Shown here: positions 51,435-60,033 of the stretch, piece after piece
Position numbering within the stretch: position 1 is the stretch's first letter
Layout: each line of letters opens with the position of its first letter
Source: Mariluticola halotolerans
GTDB taxonomy: Bacteria; Pseudomonadota; Alphaproteobacteria; Rhizobiales; Devosiaceae
Assembly: GCF_021611515.1 (NCBI RefSeq)
Contig: NZ_CP090961.1
Location: forward strand, 45,211-109,210
DNA: 64,000 nucleotides
Direction of reading: 5' to 3'
Made by a program: the position numbers and the translations under genes
The notes under the pieces: generated by a model
What the model was told of the DNA's origin: nothing
Databases searched by the model: none
Seen by the model: the letters and a program-made list of their open reading frames with translations, nothing else

Positions 51435-52541
51435 CTACACCTCCAGCAATGCATTGATCATGACCAGGTCAATGGAGCGGGCGTCGTGCCGGTCAGCGAC
51501 AAAACCAAAACCCTGATCCAGTTCCCAATAGGTCCAGGCAATGCCATTCTCTTCTGCTGCGGCGCGCACGGTTGCAATCCAGCGGGCGCGGCTTTGTGGG
51601 TCAACGCAGAAATTAAGCACGCCAAATTCATTGAGCAGAACCGGGCAGTTTTCCTGCCGTGACCAGTTCCCGATTTTTTGAAAATCGTGGATGATGCGGG
51701 TGCGGGTCCAGTCTGCCTCGAATTCCTGTTCAAGAAAGGCCTGTGCCTCGGCATTGCCCTCGCGTGTCAATGCCTCCATCAGGGCCATGATCGCGGGATC
51801 GTTGCGCCGGGCGGGGAAGGGCAGATTACCCACGCGCTGCAAGGCCGGTCCGCTCCAGTCGGCACATTGATGGGTGAACCCGATCGGGGTGTAATAATGC
51901 ACCGCCGCTGCCGCGTTGACGTCGGCAAGGGTTGGGCAGGTGATGGTTTCGTCAATGCCCTGATAACGGGCCGCGCCCCAGATCAGGCCATGGTCGGGGC
52001 AGATTTGCCGGACAGTGGCGGCAAGGCGCTCGCGCAGGTCCAGCCAGTCGGTCTGCTCCAGGGGCGGCTCGTTGAGCAATTCGGCAAAACATGTGCCGGG
52101 TGGCAAGTCGGCCAGCAGGGGGGCCAGCTGGGTCCATGCGGCGGCGGTCAGGTCACCGGCAAGCGCCATGTCAGTGCCAAACAGATCGATCAGCGGCTGT
52201 TCGGGATGCATGTCGAAGGTGAGCGCAAACCCGGCCGCATGCAGTTGACGGGCGCAGCGCGCGATATGGCTGAGAACGTTTGCCCCGCCGGCAAGAATAT
52301 TCTCGGGGTCAAGGGGCAGGCGGATATGGGTAAAACCAAGATCGAAAAGGGTTTGCAGCAATGCCGTGTCGGGCGCGCGTTCGTCGTCAAGCCCGGCCCA
52401 GCCGGGCAGGTTGAACCCCTTGTTGAGCCGAGAAAAATTTGCGCCCGTTTTGCCGCTTGCCTGACTGCCCTGAACGCCGGCGTAAAGCCCGGTGGCCAGC
52501 ATCCCCCCGAGCACTGAGCGGCGTGACAGCGGCGCAAACAT
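51435..52541 (-). CDS. Glycoside hydrolase family 5 (cellulase-like), exported
   Basis: This 368-residue hydrolase has an N-terminal twin-arginine-like signal (SRRSVLGGMLATGLYAG), so it is exported, possibly folded. The GH5 acid/base Glu158 lies in LLNEPP and the nucleophile Glu305 in LLNEFGV; AVHYYTP and FTHIRLP are further family motifs. It lies between the Wzc-like protein and the polymerase in a leftward operon, five and two bases from its neighbours. Such hydrolases in exopolysaccharide loci trim or release chains, which hints at beta-linked glucose or mannose in the polymer backbone; that is inference. Confidence 0.88.
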   Translation of the reverse strand: MFAPLSRRSVLGGMLATGLYAGVQGSQASGKTGANFSRLNKGFNLPGWAGLDDERAPDTALLQTLFDLGFTHIRLPLDPENILAGGANVLSHIARCARQLHAAGFALTFDMHPEQPLIDLFGTDMALAGDLTAAAWTQLAPLLADLPPGTCFAELLNEPPLEQTDWLDLRERLAATVRQICPDHGLIWGAARYQGIDETITCPTLADVNAAAAVHYYTPIGFTHQCADWSGPALQRVGNLPFPARRNDPAIMALMEALTREGNAEAQAFLEQEFEADWTRTRIIHDFQKIGNWSRQENCPVLLNEFGVLNFCVDPQSRARWIATVRAAAEENGIAWTYWELDQGFGFVADRHDARSIDLVMINALLEV

Positions 52542-52546
52542 AAGCG

Positions 52547-54733
52547 CTAGTCCAGCCTTGTGTAACGGATGGAATTACGCAATTGCGTCACCGCGTCGGC
52601 AGTCTCGCGTTGCGGGAATGCCACCGGCGTTTTGAGCGTTTCTGCTCCATGGGCAATGGTGACAAGGTCAACCTCTGACCCGGGCAGGGTTTGGGCCAGC
52701 GCCGACAGTGCCGCGTCCCGGTTCTCTGTAGCACTCAAAACGAGGACATGACGGTCGGCAATGCCTGAACGCATCAGGCTGTCAGTGTCTGTCACAGCCT
52801 TGCTGATAACCAGAATGGCATCAAACCCATGCCCCAGTTTTTCCAGCACCCGGTCTGCCAACTGGGTTTCCGATGCGCCGCGGGCGCGGGCGGTAATCAC
52901 CGCAATGCCGGTTTCGGCATCGGTCAGGGATTGCGGATCTGGATTGCCCCGGCCCGACATGAACAGGTCAAGTTCGGGCGCATCATTGGGTACCAGCGGG
53001 TCAAGATCGAGCAGCAGGGGATTAAGGCCCTGCCGGTGCATTTCAAGCGCCATGGAATGGGCAAGCCGCGCCTTTTCAAACCGGTCATCAACCGAGGAAA
53101 AAACAAATACTGCAGGCGTTTTGCCGGCGGGGACATTGCCAAGCAGTCGATGGCTGAGGCTGCGGACTTTGAGCGCGAATGGCGCGCGGGGATGTTCGGT
53201 CACCTCGCGGCGGGTCCGGTCGAGATAGTGCTTGGAGATCTGGCCGCGGCCGGGCATCTGGAACCGGGTTTCAATCTGCCCATGATCTGTGATGCCGGCG
53301 GCACCCGGCGTTGCAAGCAGGGGCGGGGCATTGGTATTGGCGGGTGCTGCCAGACGGTTGCCTCCCGAGGCCACGCGCGCGGGCGCGTCCAGAAACAGGG
53401 CAATGCCGGACCCCAGTATCAGGCCGAATGCGCCTGCAACACTTAATAGCAGGGAGGGGCGCGGCCAGGTCGCCTTGACGGGCGGGGTTGCCGCCGAGAT
53501 CACACGGGCATCAGCAAGCTGCAGCCCGCCGAGCTGGCTGGTTTCCTCGGAACGGGCCAGATACTGCTCCAGTACCTGCCGCGAGGCATCGGCATTGCGC
53601 TCAAGCTGGCGTAATTGCACTGATGTCTGGCTGGTATCGGCCGCTTGGGCGCGCAGGGCCACAAGGTCTTTCTCGATATTGGCAACATTGGCGGCGGCGA
53701 GATCCCGTTCAGCGCCGAGACCGGCGATGATCCGTTCAGCCTCATTGCGCATCAGGCCAGCAAGATGGGAAACCTCGGCCCGCAGGCTGACAAGGGTGGG
53801 GTGGCGCGCGCCCAGTTCGGCTTCCGCCCGGGCCAGTTCCCCCAGCCGCAGGTTGTAGGAATTGCGCAATTGCTCAGCGGAGCCGGAGGCAAGGGTTTCG
53901 GTCAAACGCGCCAGACCCTCGGGTGAGGTGCCCACGGCCCTGGCTTGCTGATAACGGTTATTGGCCTGCCGGGCTTCTTCCTGGGCGGCAATCAGTTGCG
54001 CACTCGTCTGCTCGATCTGGGTGTCGAGCAGGGTTCTGCCGGTGCCGACATCGAAAATATTGTTCTGCGTGCGGAAAGTCTCGACGGCCTGTTCCGCCTT
54101 GGTCACGTCATCGCGCAGGGCCGTGATCCGGTCGTTGAGCAGACCGGTAATCTCGGTGCTGGCGCCGGATTTCTCTGCCACCTGCCCGTTGATGTAACGG
54201 GTCACAATGGCATTGGCGATACGTGCCGCCTTTGCCGGGTCCTCGGAGGTGAAGGTGATGTTGAGCACATAGGTCAGCCCTTCGCGCTCAACGCCGACGC
54301 GGGAACGGAAGCCCTCGAATACGGCGCTTTCATTGACCGGCCCCTGGGATCCGCGCACAAGGCTGAACAGACTGGAGAGCATGCCAGATTTGTTGAATTC
54401 GGGGTCCGTGGCGATGTTTTCGGCGTCAAATACTGCGCGCAGCAAGGCGGATGAACTGATCACCGCGACCTGGCTGGCAATGGCCGCGCTGTCCGTACCG
54501 ATGCCGCCGAGCACGTTGGCGGAAGGGGTGGCATTGGTTTCGCGCGGGTCCACCAGAATAACGGCCTGAGCGGTATAGACCGGCCGGGTGACAGCAAGAT
54601 AGAGAACTGCCAGCACCAGCATGGCAACAAAGCTTGCGCCAATGACCAGCCTGCGGCGCCACAAAATGCTGAAAATGGCGGAAATATCCAGCAAAGGCTG
54701 GGCATTGCGGTCGGCAGACACTGGGGCTTGCAT
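52547..54733 (-). CDS. Wzc/ExoP-like polysaccharide co-polymerase with degenerate kinase domain
   Basis: This 728-residue inner-membrane protein controls chain length and export. Two membrane helices at about residues 28-48 and 425-448 flank a long coiled-coil periplasmic region with the Wzz start (RPVYTAQAVILVDPRE). The cytoplasmic part has the length of the tyrosine kinase domain, but the Walker A position (about 542-556, FVFSSVDDRFEKAR) lacks the GKS/T motif. Walker A' is reduced (LLLDLDP), and there is no terminal tyrosine cluster. It is therefore probably unable to autophosphorylate. Confidence 0.9.
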   Translation of the reverse strand: MQAPVSADRNAQPLLDISAIFSILWRRRLVIGASFVAMLVLAVLYLAVTRPVYTAQAVILVDPRETNATPSANVLGGIGTDSAAIASQVAVISSSALLRAVFDAENIATDPEFNKSGMLSSLFSLVRGSQGPVNESAVFEGFRSRVGVEREGLTYVLNITFTSEDPAKAARIANAIVTRYINGQVAEKSGASTEITGLLNDRITALRDDVTKAEQAVETFRTQNNIFDVGTGRTLLDTQIEQTSAQLIAAQEEARQANNRYQQARAVGTSPEGLARLTETLASGSAEQLRNSYNLRLGELARAEAELGARHPTLVSLRAEVSHLAGLMRNEAERIIAGLGAERDLAAANVANIEKDLVALRAQAADTSQTSVQLRQLERNADASRQVLEQYLARSEETSQLGGLQLADARVISAATPPVKATWPRPSLLLSVAGAFGLILGSGIALFLDAPARVASGGNRLAAPANTNAPPLLATPGAAGITDHGQIETRFQMPGRGQISKHYLDRTRREVTEHPRAPFALKVRSLSHRLLGNVPAGKTPAVFVFSSVDDRFEKARLAHSMALEMHRQGLNPLLLDLDPLVPNDAPELDLFMSGRGNPDPQSLTDAETGIAVITARARGASETQLADRVLEKLGHGFDAILVISKAVTDTDSLMRSGIADRHVLVLSATENRDAALSALAQTLPGSEVDLVTIAHGAETLKTPVAFPQRETADAVTQLRNSIRYTRLD

Positions 54734-54811
54734 GAAATTGACAGCCTTCTTCGCAGATCAGGGCGATACAACCCTTGGTGGTTCTCCCATACAATAGGTT
54801 TGAAAAATTAA

Positions 54812-54847
54812 GGTTACCCTGCAAAATGGCGGTTTTTGGCGGTAACC
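54812..54847. repeat. 7-bp inverted repeat in the divergent wzc/glycosyltransferase region
   Basis: GGTTACC at 54812-54818 and GGTAACC at 54841-54847 are exact inverted copies, 22 bases apart. They lie in the 189-base gap between the leftward Wzc-like gene and the rightward glycosyltransferase. A second short tandem (TGGCGGT twice) lies between them. A regulator site is possible. Confidence 0.4.
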
Positions 54848-54922
54848 ATATGAGCGGCAAACACTTCCTCATTCGGGCGTGAGACCCCTAGAACCGGGGG
54901 GCGTAAGATTGAGGCCATCCAG

Positions 54923-56020
54923 TTGAAAATCATTCAGGTGCAGACACAGGCAGAAGCGGCGGGAGCCCAGCGGGTTTCCGACATGGTTGGTGCAGGCCTG
55001 CGCGCGCGCGGCCATCAGGTGCGCACCGTGTTCATGTATCGCAAAACCGATGCCTATGACGCTGATCCCCATGCGGATTTTGTGTCGCGGACGCCGCCGG
55101 GGGGACTTGCGGGGCAGGCCTGGGCAGCCTTGGGGCTGATCCGCTATTTGCGCGCCGAAAAGCCTGCTGTGGTGATTACCTATCAATACTGGGGCAATCT
55201 GTTCGGCACGATCGGTGGCAGGCTGGCCGGGGCAAAATGCCTGATCGCCAACCAGAGCGGCAAACCGATGACTTCTGGCCTACTGGGTATTGCCTCCCGG
55301 CTCGACCGATTGATTGGCACCTGGGGCTGGTATGACCACAATATTGTCAACTCCGCCTGGACCCGGGCGCAGTTTGAGGCCTATCCACCTGCCTATAAAA
55401 ACCGGCTCCGCCTGATTGAACACGGCGTTGCAAGCCCGGATTTAAAGCATGACAAAACCGCTGCGCGCGCCCGGTTCGGCTTGCCGGGAGAGGTGCCGCT
55501 GGTGATCAGCACCGGACGGCAGACACGCGAGAAGAACCAAAGGGCTCTGGTGGCGGCGCTGGCCCATTTGCCCGGTGTGCATCTGGCGATTGCCGGGGTG
55601 GGACCGGATCATGACGAACTGGTCGAGATGGCAGAAAAAGCCGGTCTGGGCGGCCGCCTGCACATGGTGGGTGAGATTTCGGCAGCAGAAATCCCGGTTT
55701 TTCTCGCGGCCGGCGATGTCTTTGCCTTTGCCTCGCTGTTCGAAACATTCGGTCTGTCGGTGGCCGAGGCCGCAATCAATGGCGTGCCGGTTGTGGCCAA
55801 TGATCTGCCCGTGTTGCACGAGGTCTTGGGTGATGGCGATCATGCCGCCGCACTGTTCGCCCCGGCCCATGAGCCGCAGGTCTTTGCCCGTGCGGTTGAG
55901 AACGTGCTGGCAGATCCGGCGCTGGCGGAAAGTCTCGCGGCCGCGGGCCGCAACCTTAGGCAAAAATATGCCCCCGAGGCGATGTGTGCCGCTTATGAGG
56001 CTTTGCTAGACACCCGATGA
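54923..56020 (+). CDS. Glycosyltransferase family 4
   Basis: This 365-residue GT-B enzyme is the only rightward gene of the exopolysaccharide locus. It starts at TTG 54923, with GAGG nine bases upstream. The N-terminus reads KIIQVQTQAEAAGAQRVSDM, and the donor side has VISTGRQTREKNQRALVAAL, GVGPDHDELVEMAEKAGLGG and FETFGLSVAEAAINGVPVVA with EX7E. Its last 15 bases overlap the end of the convergent GINT-like gene. The sugar added is unknown. Confidence 0.86.
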   Translation: MKIIQVQTQAEAAGAQRVSDMVGAGLRARGHQVRTVFMYRKTDAYDADPHADFVSRTPPGGLAGQAWAALGLIRYLRAEKPAVVITYQYWGNLFGTIGGRLAGAKCLIANQSGKPMTSGLLGIASRLDRLIGTWGWYDHNIVNSAWTRAQFEAYPPAYKNRLRLIEHGVASPDLKHDKTAARARFGLPGEVPLVISTGRQTREKNQRALVAALAHLPGVHLAIAGVGPDHDELVEMAEKAGLGGRLHMVGEISAAEIPVFLAAGDVFAFASLFETFGLSVAEAAINGVPVVANDLPVLHEVLGDGDHAAALFAPAHEPQVFARAVENVLADPALAESLAAAGRNLRQKYAPEAMCAAYEALLDTR

Positions 56021-57484
56021 TGCGCGTGAACGTTTCTTGCGGACCTGGGCGATCCCGTCCGTCACTTCCAGCCGTCCGGCGCGGTTGAGTGTATGGATCA
56101 TCGGATAGGGCCAGAAACCTTCGGCAAGAATGGGCCGGGGTGGAGCAAGATCAACCTTTGTGCGGTCAAGATGGCGTAATTCAGACAGACCCAGCCCGCC
56201 GCCATAACCGTTCGTGCCATCCTGCACCGGCAGCAGAATGCGGCCATCCCTGCGGATAAAAGCCCCGCCGGGCCGGGCGCCGCGCCGGTCGATCATTATC
56301 GGGTTGGCCGGATGTGCCATCCAGGGGCCTTCCAGATTATCGGCATAATAGACAACCAGCATGTCTGAGGTGCTGCCCGCGCCGTCCCGGTCGGTCGCAA
56401 ACAGCCAGAAGGCACCCTCATGTTCGAGCAATGTGGCATCGGAAAGGGCCGGGCCGTCAATCAACACTGAATGGCGCGCCCATTTATCGGGAAAGCGGCT
56501 GGCCCGATAAAGCACCAGCTGATTGGCGGTACTGCTTTCAGGCAACATCCAGATTGCCCCGTCCCGGGCAAAAACCTGCGGGTAGGAAAGGTGATGGGGT
56601 TCTTCAAGCACCGGACGCGGTGCCCCGGCAACGCCATTGGCATCCAGCGTGCTGACCGAGATCACCGCCTTGCCGGTGGCGTGGGGCAGGTCTTCGAGGA
56701 AAATGTAATGTTTGCCGTCTTTTTCAAAGGCAAAAGGATCGGCATAAAAACGGCTGCCGTCATCGGGCAGGGTGATCCAGTTTTCCCCCGACAGGTCGCC
56801 GGTTTCCGCCACACCGTCGCCATCGAGAAACCGATAGCCGGTGCGCCAGTGCGCTTGCCTATGGGTCAGCCGGCGCAGAAATTCGCGCCCCATTTTCGGC
56901 AGGCTGGCGGTGATGAAGGCATGGGGGAGGGCGGGGTCTTTTGCCGGTTGTATCGGGGCGGCATCGAGCGGCATCAGCGGGCCATCGATTACCCTTTGCG
57001 TTGTCGTTGCAACCAGCGAGACCGCACGGGCGAGAATATCCTCAACCCCATGGGCCAAAGAGGCACGATTGTCGATCATCGGGCGGGCTTCAGCCACCGG
57101 CTTTCCTGCCAGCAAAATTTGCAGATCGGGTAACTGGTCCCTGGCGGCGGCTTCGACCAGGCCGGTAAACGAGGTATTGGTGTTAAAAACCAAACGGAGC
57201 GCGGGCGGAGACAGGCCGGCGGCCCCAGCAGTCAGGTCAATGCTGATATCTGCCGGGCCGGGTTTGCTGAAAGCAACATGATCGATCCTGTCATGCAGGC
57301 GTGGCCCGCTTAGTCCGGTCACCGCCGTGCCGAATTTCAGCATGAAATCCATTAGAAACGGGACATGGCAACCCGGTCCCGCGATCAGATGAACGTCATG
57401 TCCGGCGGCGGCCAGACGTTCACCGGTCATGATCTGCCAGCGCCGGACATTCCGGCGCGGCACGATGATGTTGATTCTAGTCAA
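56006..57484 (-). CDS. GINT-like transferase with formyltransferase-like N-terminus and five-bladed propeller domain
   Basis: This protein of about 492 residues resembles bacterial proteins annotated as glucosamine inositolphosphorylceramide transferase family. The N-terminal part starts MTRINIIVPRRNVRRWQ. The C-terminal half from about residue 220 has the propeller signature RFYADPFAFEKDGKHYIFLE, followed by SYPQVFARDGAIWMLPESS. I prefer TTG at 57484, preceded by GGAGG and overlapping the wzx stop; a GTG at 57505 would add seven residues. It is probably a sugar transferase or modifying enzyme for exopolysaccharide; function not established. Confidence 0.7.
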   Translation of the reverse strand: MTRINIIVPRRNVRRWQIMTGERLAAAGHDVHLIAGPGCHVPFLMDFMLKFGTAVTGLSGPRLHDRIDHVAFSKPGPADISIDLTAGAAGLSPPALRLVFNTNTSFTGLVEAAARDQLPDLQILLAGKPVAEARPMIDNRASLAHGVEDILARAVSLVATTTQRVIDGPLMPLDAAPIQPAKDPALPHAFITASLPKMGREFLRRLTHRQAHWRTGYRFLDGDGVAETGDLSGENWITLPDDGSRFYADPFAFEKDGKHYIFLEDLPHATGKAVISVSTLDANGVAGAPRPVLEEPHHLSYPQVFARDGAIWMLPESSTANQLVLYRASRFPDKWARHSVLIDGPALSDATLLEHEGAFWLFATDRDGAGSTSDMLVVYYADNLEGPWMAHPANPIMIDRRGARPGGAFIRRDGRILLPVQDGTNGYGGGLGLSELRHLDRTKVDLAPPRPILAEGFWPYPMIHTLNRAGRLEVTDGIAQVRKKRSRASSGV

Positions 57485-58847
57485 CCGGCTCGCCTCCGGC
57501 TGCACCCGCCGTCCGTTCTGTCTTGCCCAGACCGGGAAGCAGCCGGGTGATCGAGCCGTCGATGCCGGTTAGTTTGCGGGCGGCATTGCGCATCAGAACC
57601 GCCAGGGCCAGGAAGGAAAGCGTTGTTGCAACGACCGCGCCCATCACATCGAATACCGGGACGAGAAGGAAAAAGCCGATGGCGCGCAGGACAAGCGTTG
57701 CCGCGATGATCTTGAGGCTGGTGCCTTCATGTCCGGTGAACATCAGGATAGAGGCCGACGGGCCGACAGCGGTGACCGCCGCAGTGCCAAAGCACAGCAA
57801 GGCCAGCGCCCCATAATAGGGCACATAGGCTGGAGAAAAGGCCAGCAGCAACCAGTGCCCGCCGCCAATCACTGCCACCATGCCGACAATGATAATCGCC
57901 AGCGTCGCCTTGGCAACGGAATCCAGCATATGGTCGAGCTGATCGAATTCCCCCCGAAAATAGTGATTGGGAATATGCCGGCTGGAGAACAGGTGCATCG
58001 CCCCGGCGGCAACCGCAAAGGCATTGGCCAGACGTGTCGTCACGAAATAGGCACCGGCTATCGAGGGGCTCATCAACAGGCCGACGATCAACACATCGAC
58101 ATATTGGTTGGCCGCTTCAAGCCCGTTTGAAATCCACAATCTGAGAGAACGCCCGCGCCATACCGGCAGGTCATAACGGGGTGTCACATCAGAGAAACCG
58201 GGGAAGATTTCGCGCACCTTGCGCCATACCAGAACAGCCTGAATGACAATGGCGATACCCATGCCAAGGCTGTAGAGCATGAAGATAGTGGCAATATCGC
58301 CGGGGGTCTTTTGCAGGAAGCAGACCAGAAGATAGACCACCGGGAAACTGATGGCGAGCAAGTTCCCCAGCCCGTCTCCCATTCCAACGCTGACGGCGGT
58401 GCGCACCAGATGCATCGAGACCAGCATGATGCCGAGCAGGGCCATGTAAAGGGTGACGGCACCGGCAAGGGGCAGCGGATTGAAAAAGCAGAGTACGGCA
58501 AAAAACAATGCCGAGACGACAAGGGTAACCCCGCCCATTGCCATGAGCGAAAACCACAAGGCCCCGCGCAAACGCGGTGCATCGCCCTGCGCGCAATATT
58601 CGTTCCATGAGCGCATCAGGAGCACTTGCTGACCGGCTGTTGCGAAAACGGCCAGCAGCCCGCCGGCGCTGAACAGGATCGAGAAGGTCCCGAAATCATG
58701 TTCCCCCAGCACCCGCGCTGCCAGCGACAGCAAGACGAAAACCAGAATGACCGCCGAGCCTTTCAGCGCGAAGACATTGGCAATGCCGGTCACAGCAGGT
58801 TTTTTCGTAAAAGCGAGCGCCCTGGCGGAAGCGGCGGCGAAGTTCAA
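57477..58847 (-). CDS. Wzx-type oligosaccharide flippase
   Basis: This 456-residue MATE/PST-type membrane protein has about twelve hydrophobic helices. The N-terminal part has NVFALKGSAVILVFVLLSLA and EHDFGTFSILFSAGGLL, typical of Wzx. The start is TTG at 58847, with AAGGAT seven bases upstream. It should flip the lipid-linked repeat unit built by this locus. Its stop overlaps the start of the GINT-like gene by eight bases. Confidence 0.87.
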   Translation of the reverse strand: MNFAAASARALAFTKKPAVTGIANVFALKGSAVILVFVLLSLAARVLGEHDFGTFSILFSAGGLLAVFATAGQQVLLMRSWNEYCAQGDAPRLRGALWFSLMAMGGVTLVVSALFFAVLCFFNPLPLAGAVTLYMALLGIMLVSMHLVRTAVSVGMGDGLGNLLAISFPVVYLLVCFLQKTPGDIATIFMLYSLGMGIAIVIQAVLVWRKVREIFPGFSDVTPRYDLPVWRGRSLRLWISNGLEAANQYVDVLIVGLLMSPSIAGAYFVTTRLANAFAVAAGAMHLFSSRHIPNHYFRGEFDQLDHMLDSVAKATLAIIIVGMVAVIGGGHWLLLAFSPAYVPYYGALALLCFGTAAVTAVGPSASILMFTGHEGTSLKIIAATLVLRAIGFFLLVPVFDVMGAVVATTLSFLALAVLMRNAARKLTGIDGSITRLLPGLGKTERTAGAAGGEPVD

Positions 58848-58894
58848 ATCGGATATCCTTTAATAGCCGGGCACCCCATCAGCGCCCGCCGGGT

Positions 58895-60007
58895 CTAGTG
58901 CATGTTAGGCACATATTTCTTGAGTTTGTCCTTCAGCGGCTTGGCATGGTGATAAATCATCGCCACCCCGGCCCCCATGAGTGTATTGGCGACCGTGAAA
59001 TTGCGGAGACCCGTTTCCTCGACACGGAAATGCGATTTGTAGCCGGTATTCCCCAGCCCCATGTCAAAGCGGCGGCGGCCCTGTTCGAAGCGCGATTTGA
59101 TCGTGCGATAAATGATCTGGATGCCGGGCGAATATTTGCCGAAATTTTCAGTGTCCGCGGCAATCAACACGCCATGGAACTCGCCGTCACCCTGCACGGC
59201 GAACAGGGCGGCGATAATCTTGCCATCGATATAATGCGCATAGAGCACGGATTCATTGCTCTCTGCGGTTGTCACGGCATAGGCGCGATAAAAATCGAAA
59301 TAGATATCGTTTTGCAGCAGGTCGTCTTCGAAGCGGCCCCGCCGCGTCTCGCGGATGAAGTTCACCGCTTCGGTAATCGCTGCCGGATCTTTCAGCAATG
59401 CCTGGGTAAAGCTGCCGTTCTCGGTTTCGATCTGGCGGCTTTTGCGGCCCAGTTCCTTGGTCATTTTCTTGCTGACCGTGCGCCGACGCCAGGTATCGAA
59501 ATCCGACTCGACTTCCGTATGATAGGCGCAGTTCTCGGCAATAGACGCCTTGGCGTTGCGAAACAGGCGGCTGATGTCAAAACCGTCATCCCGTACCTTG
59601 CGATACATCAGCAGGCCGCCGGCCTTAACCAGTTCATCAAGCCGGTCGAGAATGGCAGGGCTTGCCGCCATGGCTTCGAGCACGCCAAGGCTGGCCACCG
59701 GCGCGTTATAGTCGCAGACGCCGAAATCGGCCGGTTGCACCATCATCACGCCGGCGCTTTTCTGCAAGACCATGGGCAGCACAGCCAGCAGTTCACCATC
59801 GGCGCGGTTGCGCAGGGTGATTGTGTACTGGACAGCCCCCAGCGGCGTGGCCAGCCGTGTGTGGATCATGTGCATCCAGATGGGCGCCTGAAACGCGGTG
59901 GCGGCAGAACCCTTGTAAAGGGCGCGATAGGCATCCGAGCGGAAATCGAATGCCGATTCTACGGCCAGTTCTGCGTCTATCTGCAAGCTGTTTTGATCCA
60001 GCATCAT
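58895..60007 (-). CDS. FemAB/BioF2-like GNAT acyltransferase
   Basis: This 370-residue protein has two GNAT-type halves, as in the CelD/BcsL and FemAB relatives found in exopolysaccharide loci. The N-terminal part contains WMHMIHTRLATPLG, and the C-terminal half carries LYAHYIDGKIIAALFAVQGD and RRFDMGLGNTGYKSHFR, the usual acetyltransferase_6 motif. It lies 47 bases upstream of wzx and 26 after the cupin gene on the same strand. It probably transfers an acyl or aminoacyl group onto a sugar; the donor is unknown. Confidence 0.78.
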   Translation of the reverse strand: MMLDQNSLQIDAELAVESAFDFRSDAYRALYKGSAATAFQAPIWMHMIHTRLATPLGAVQYTITLRNRADGELLAVLPMVLQKSAGVMMVQPADFGVCDYNAPVASLGVLEAMAASPAILDRLDELVKAGGLLMYRKVRDDGFDISRLFRNAKASIAENCAYHTEVESDFDTWRRRTVSKKMTKELGRKSRQIETENGSFTQALLKDPAAITEAVNFIRETRRGRFEDDLLQNDIYFDFYRAYAVTTAESNESVLYAHYIDGKIIAALFAVQGDGEFHGVLIAADTENFGKYSPGIQIIYRTIKSRFEQGRRRFDMGLGNTGYKSHFRVEETGLRNFTVANTLMGAGVAMIYHHAKPLKDKLKKYVPNMH

Positions 60008-60033
60008 GGCGTTAATTCCTTGCGCTTTGGCGG

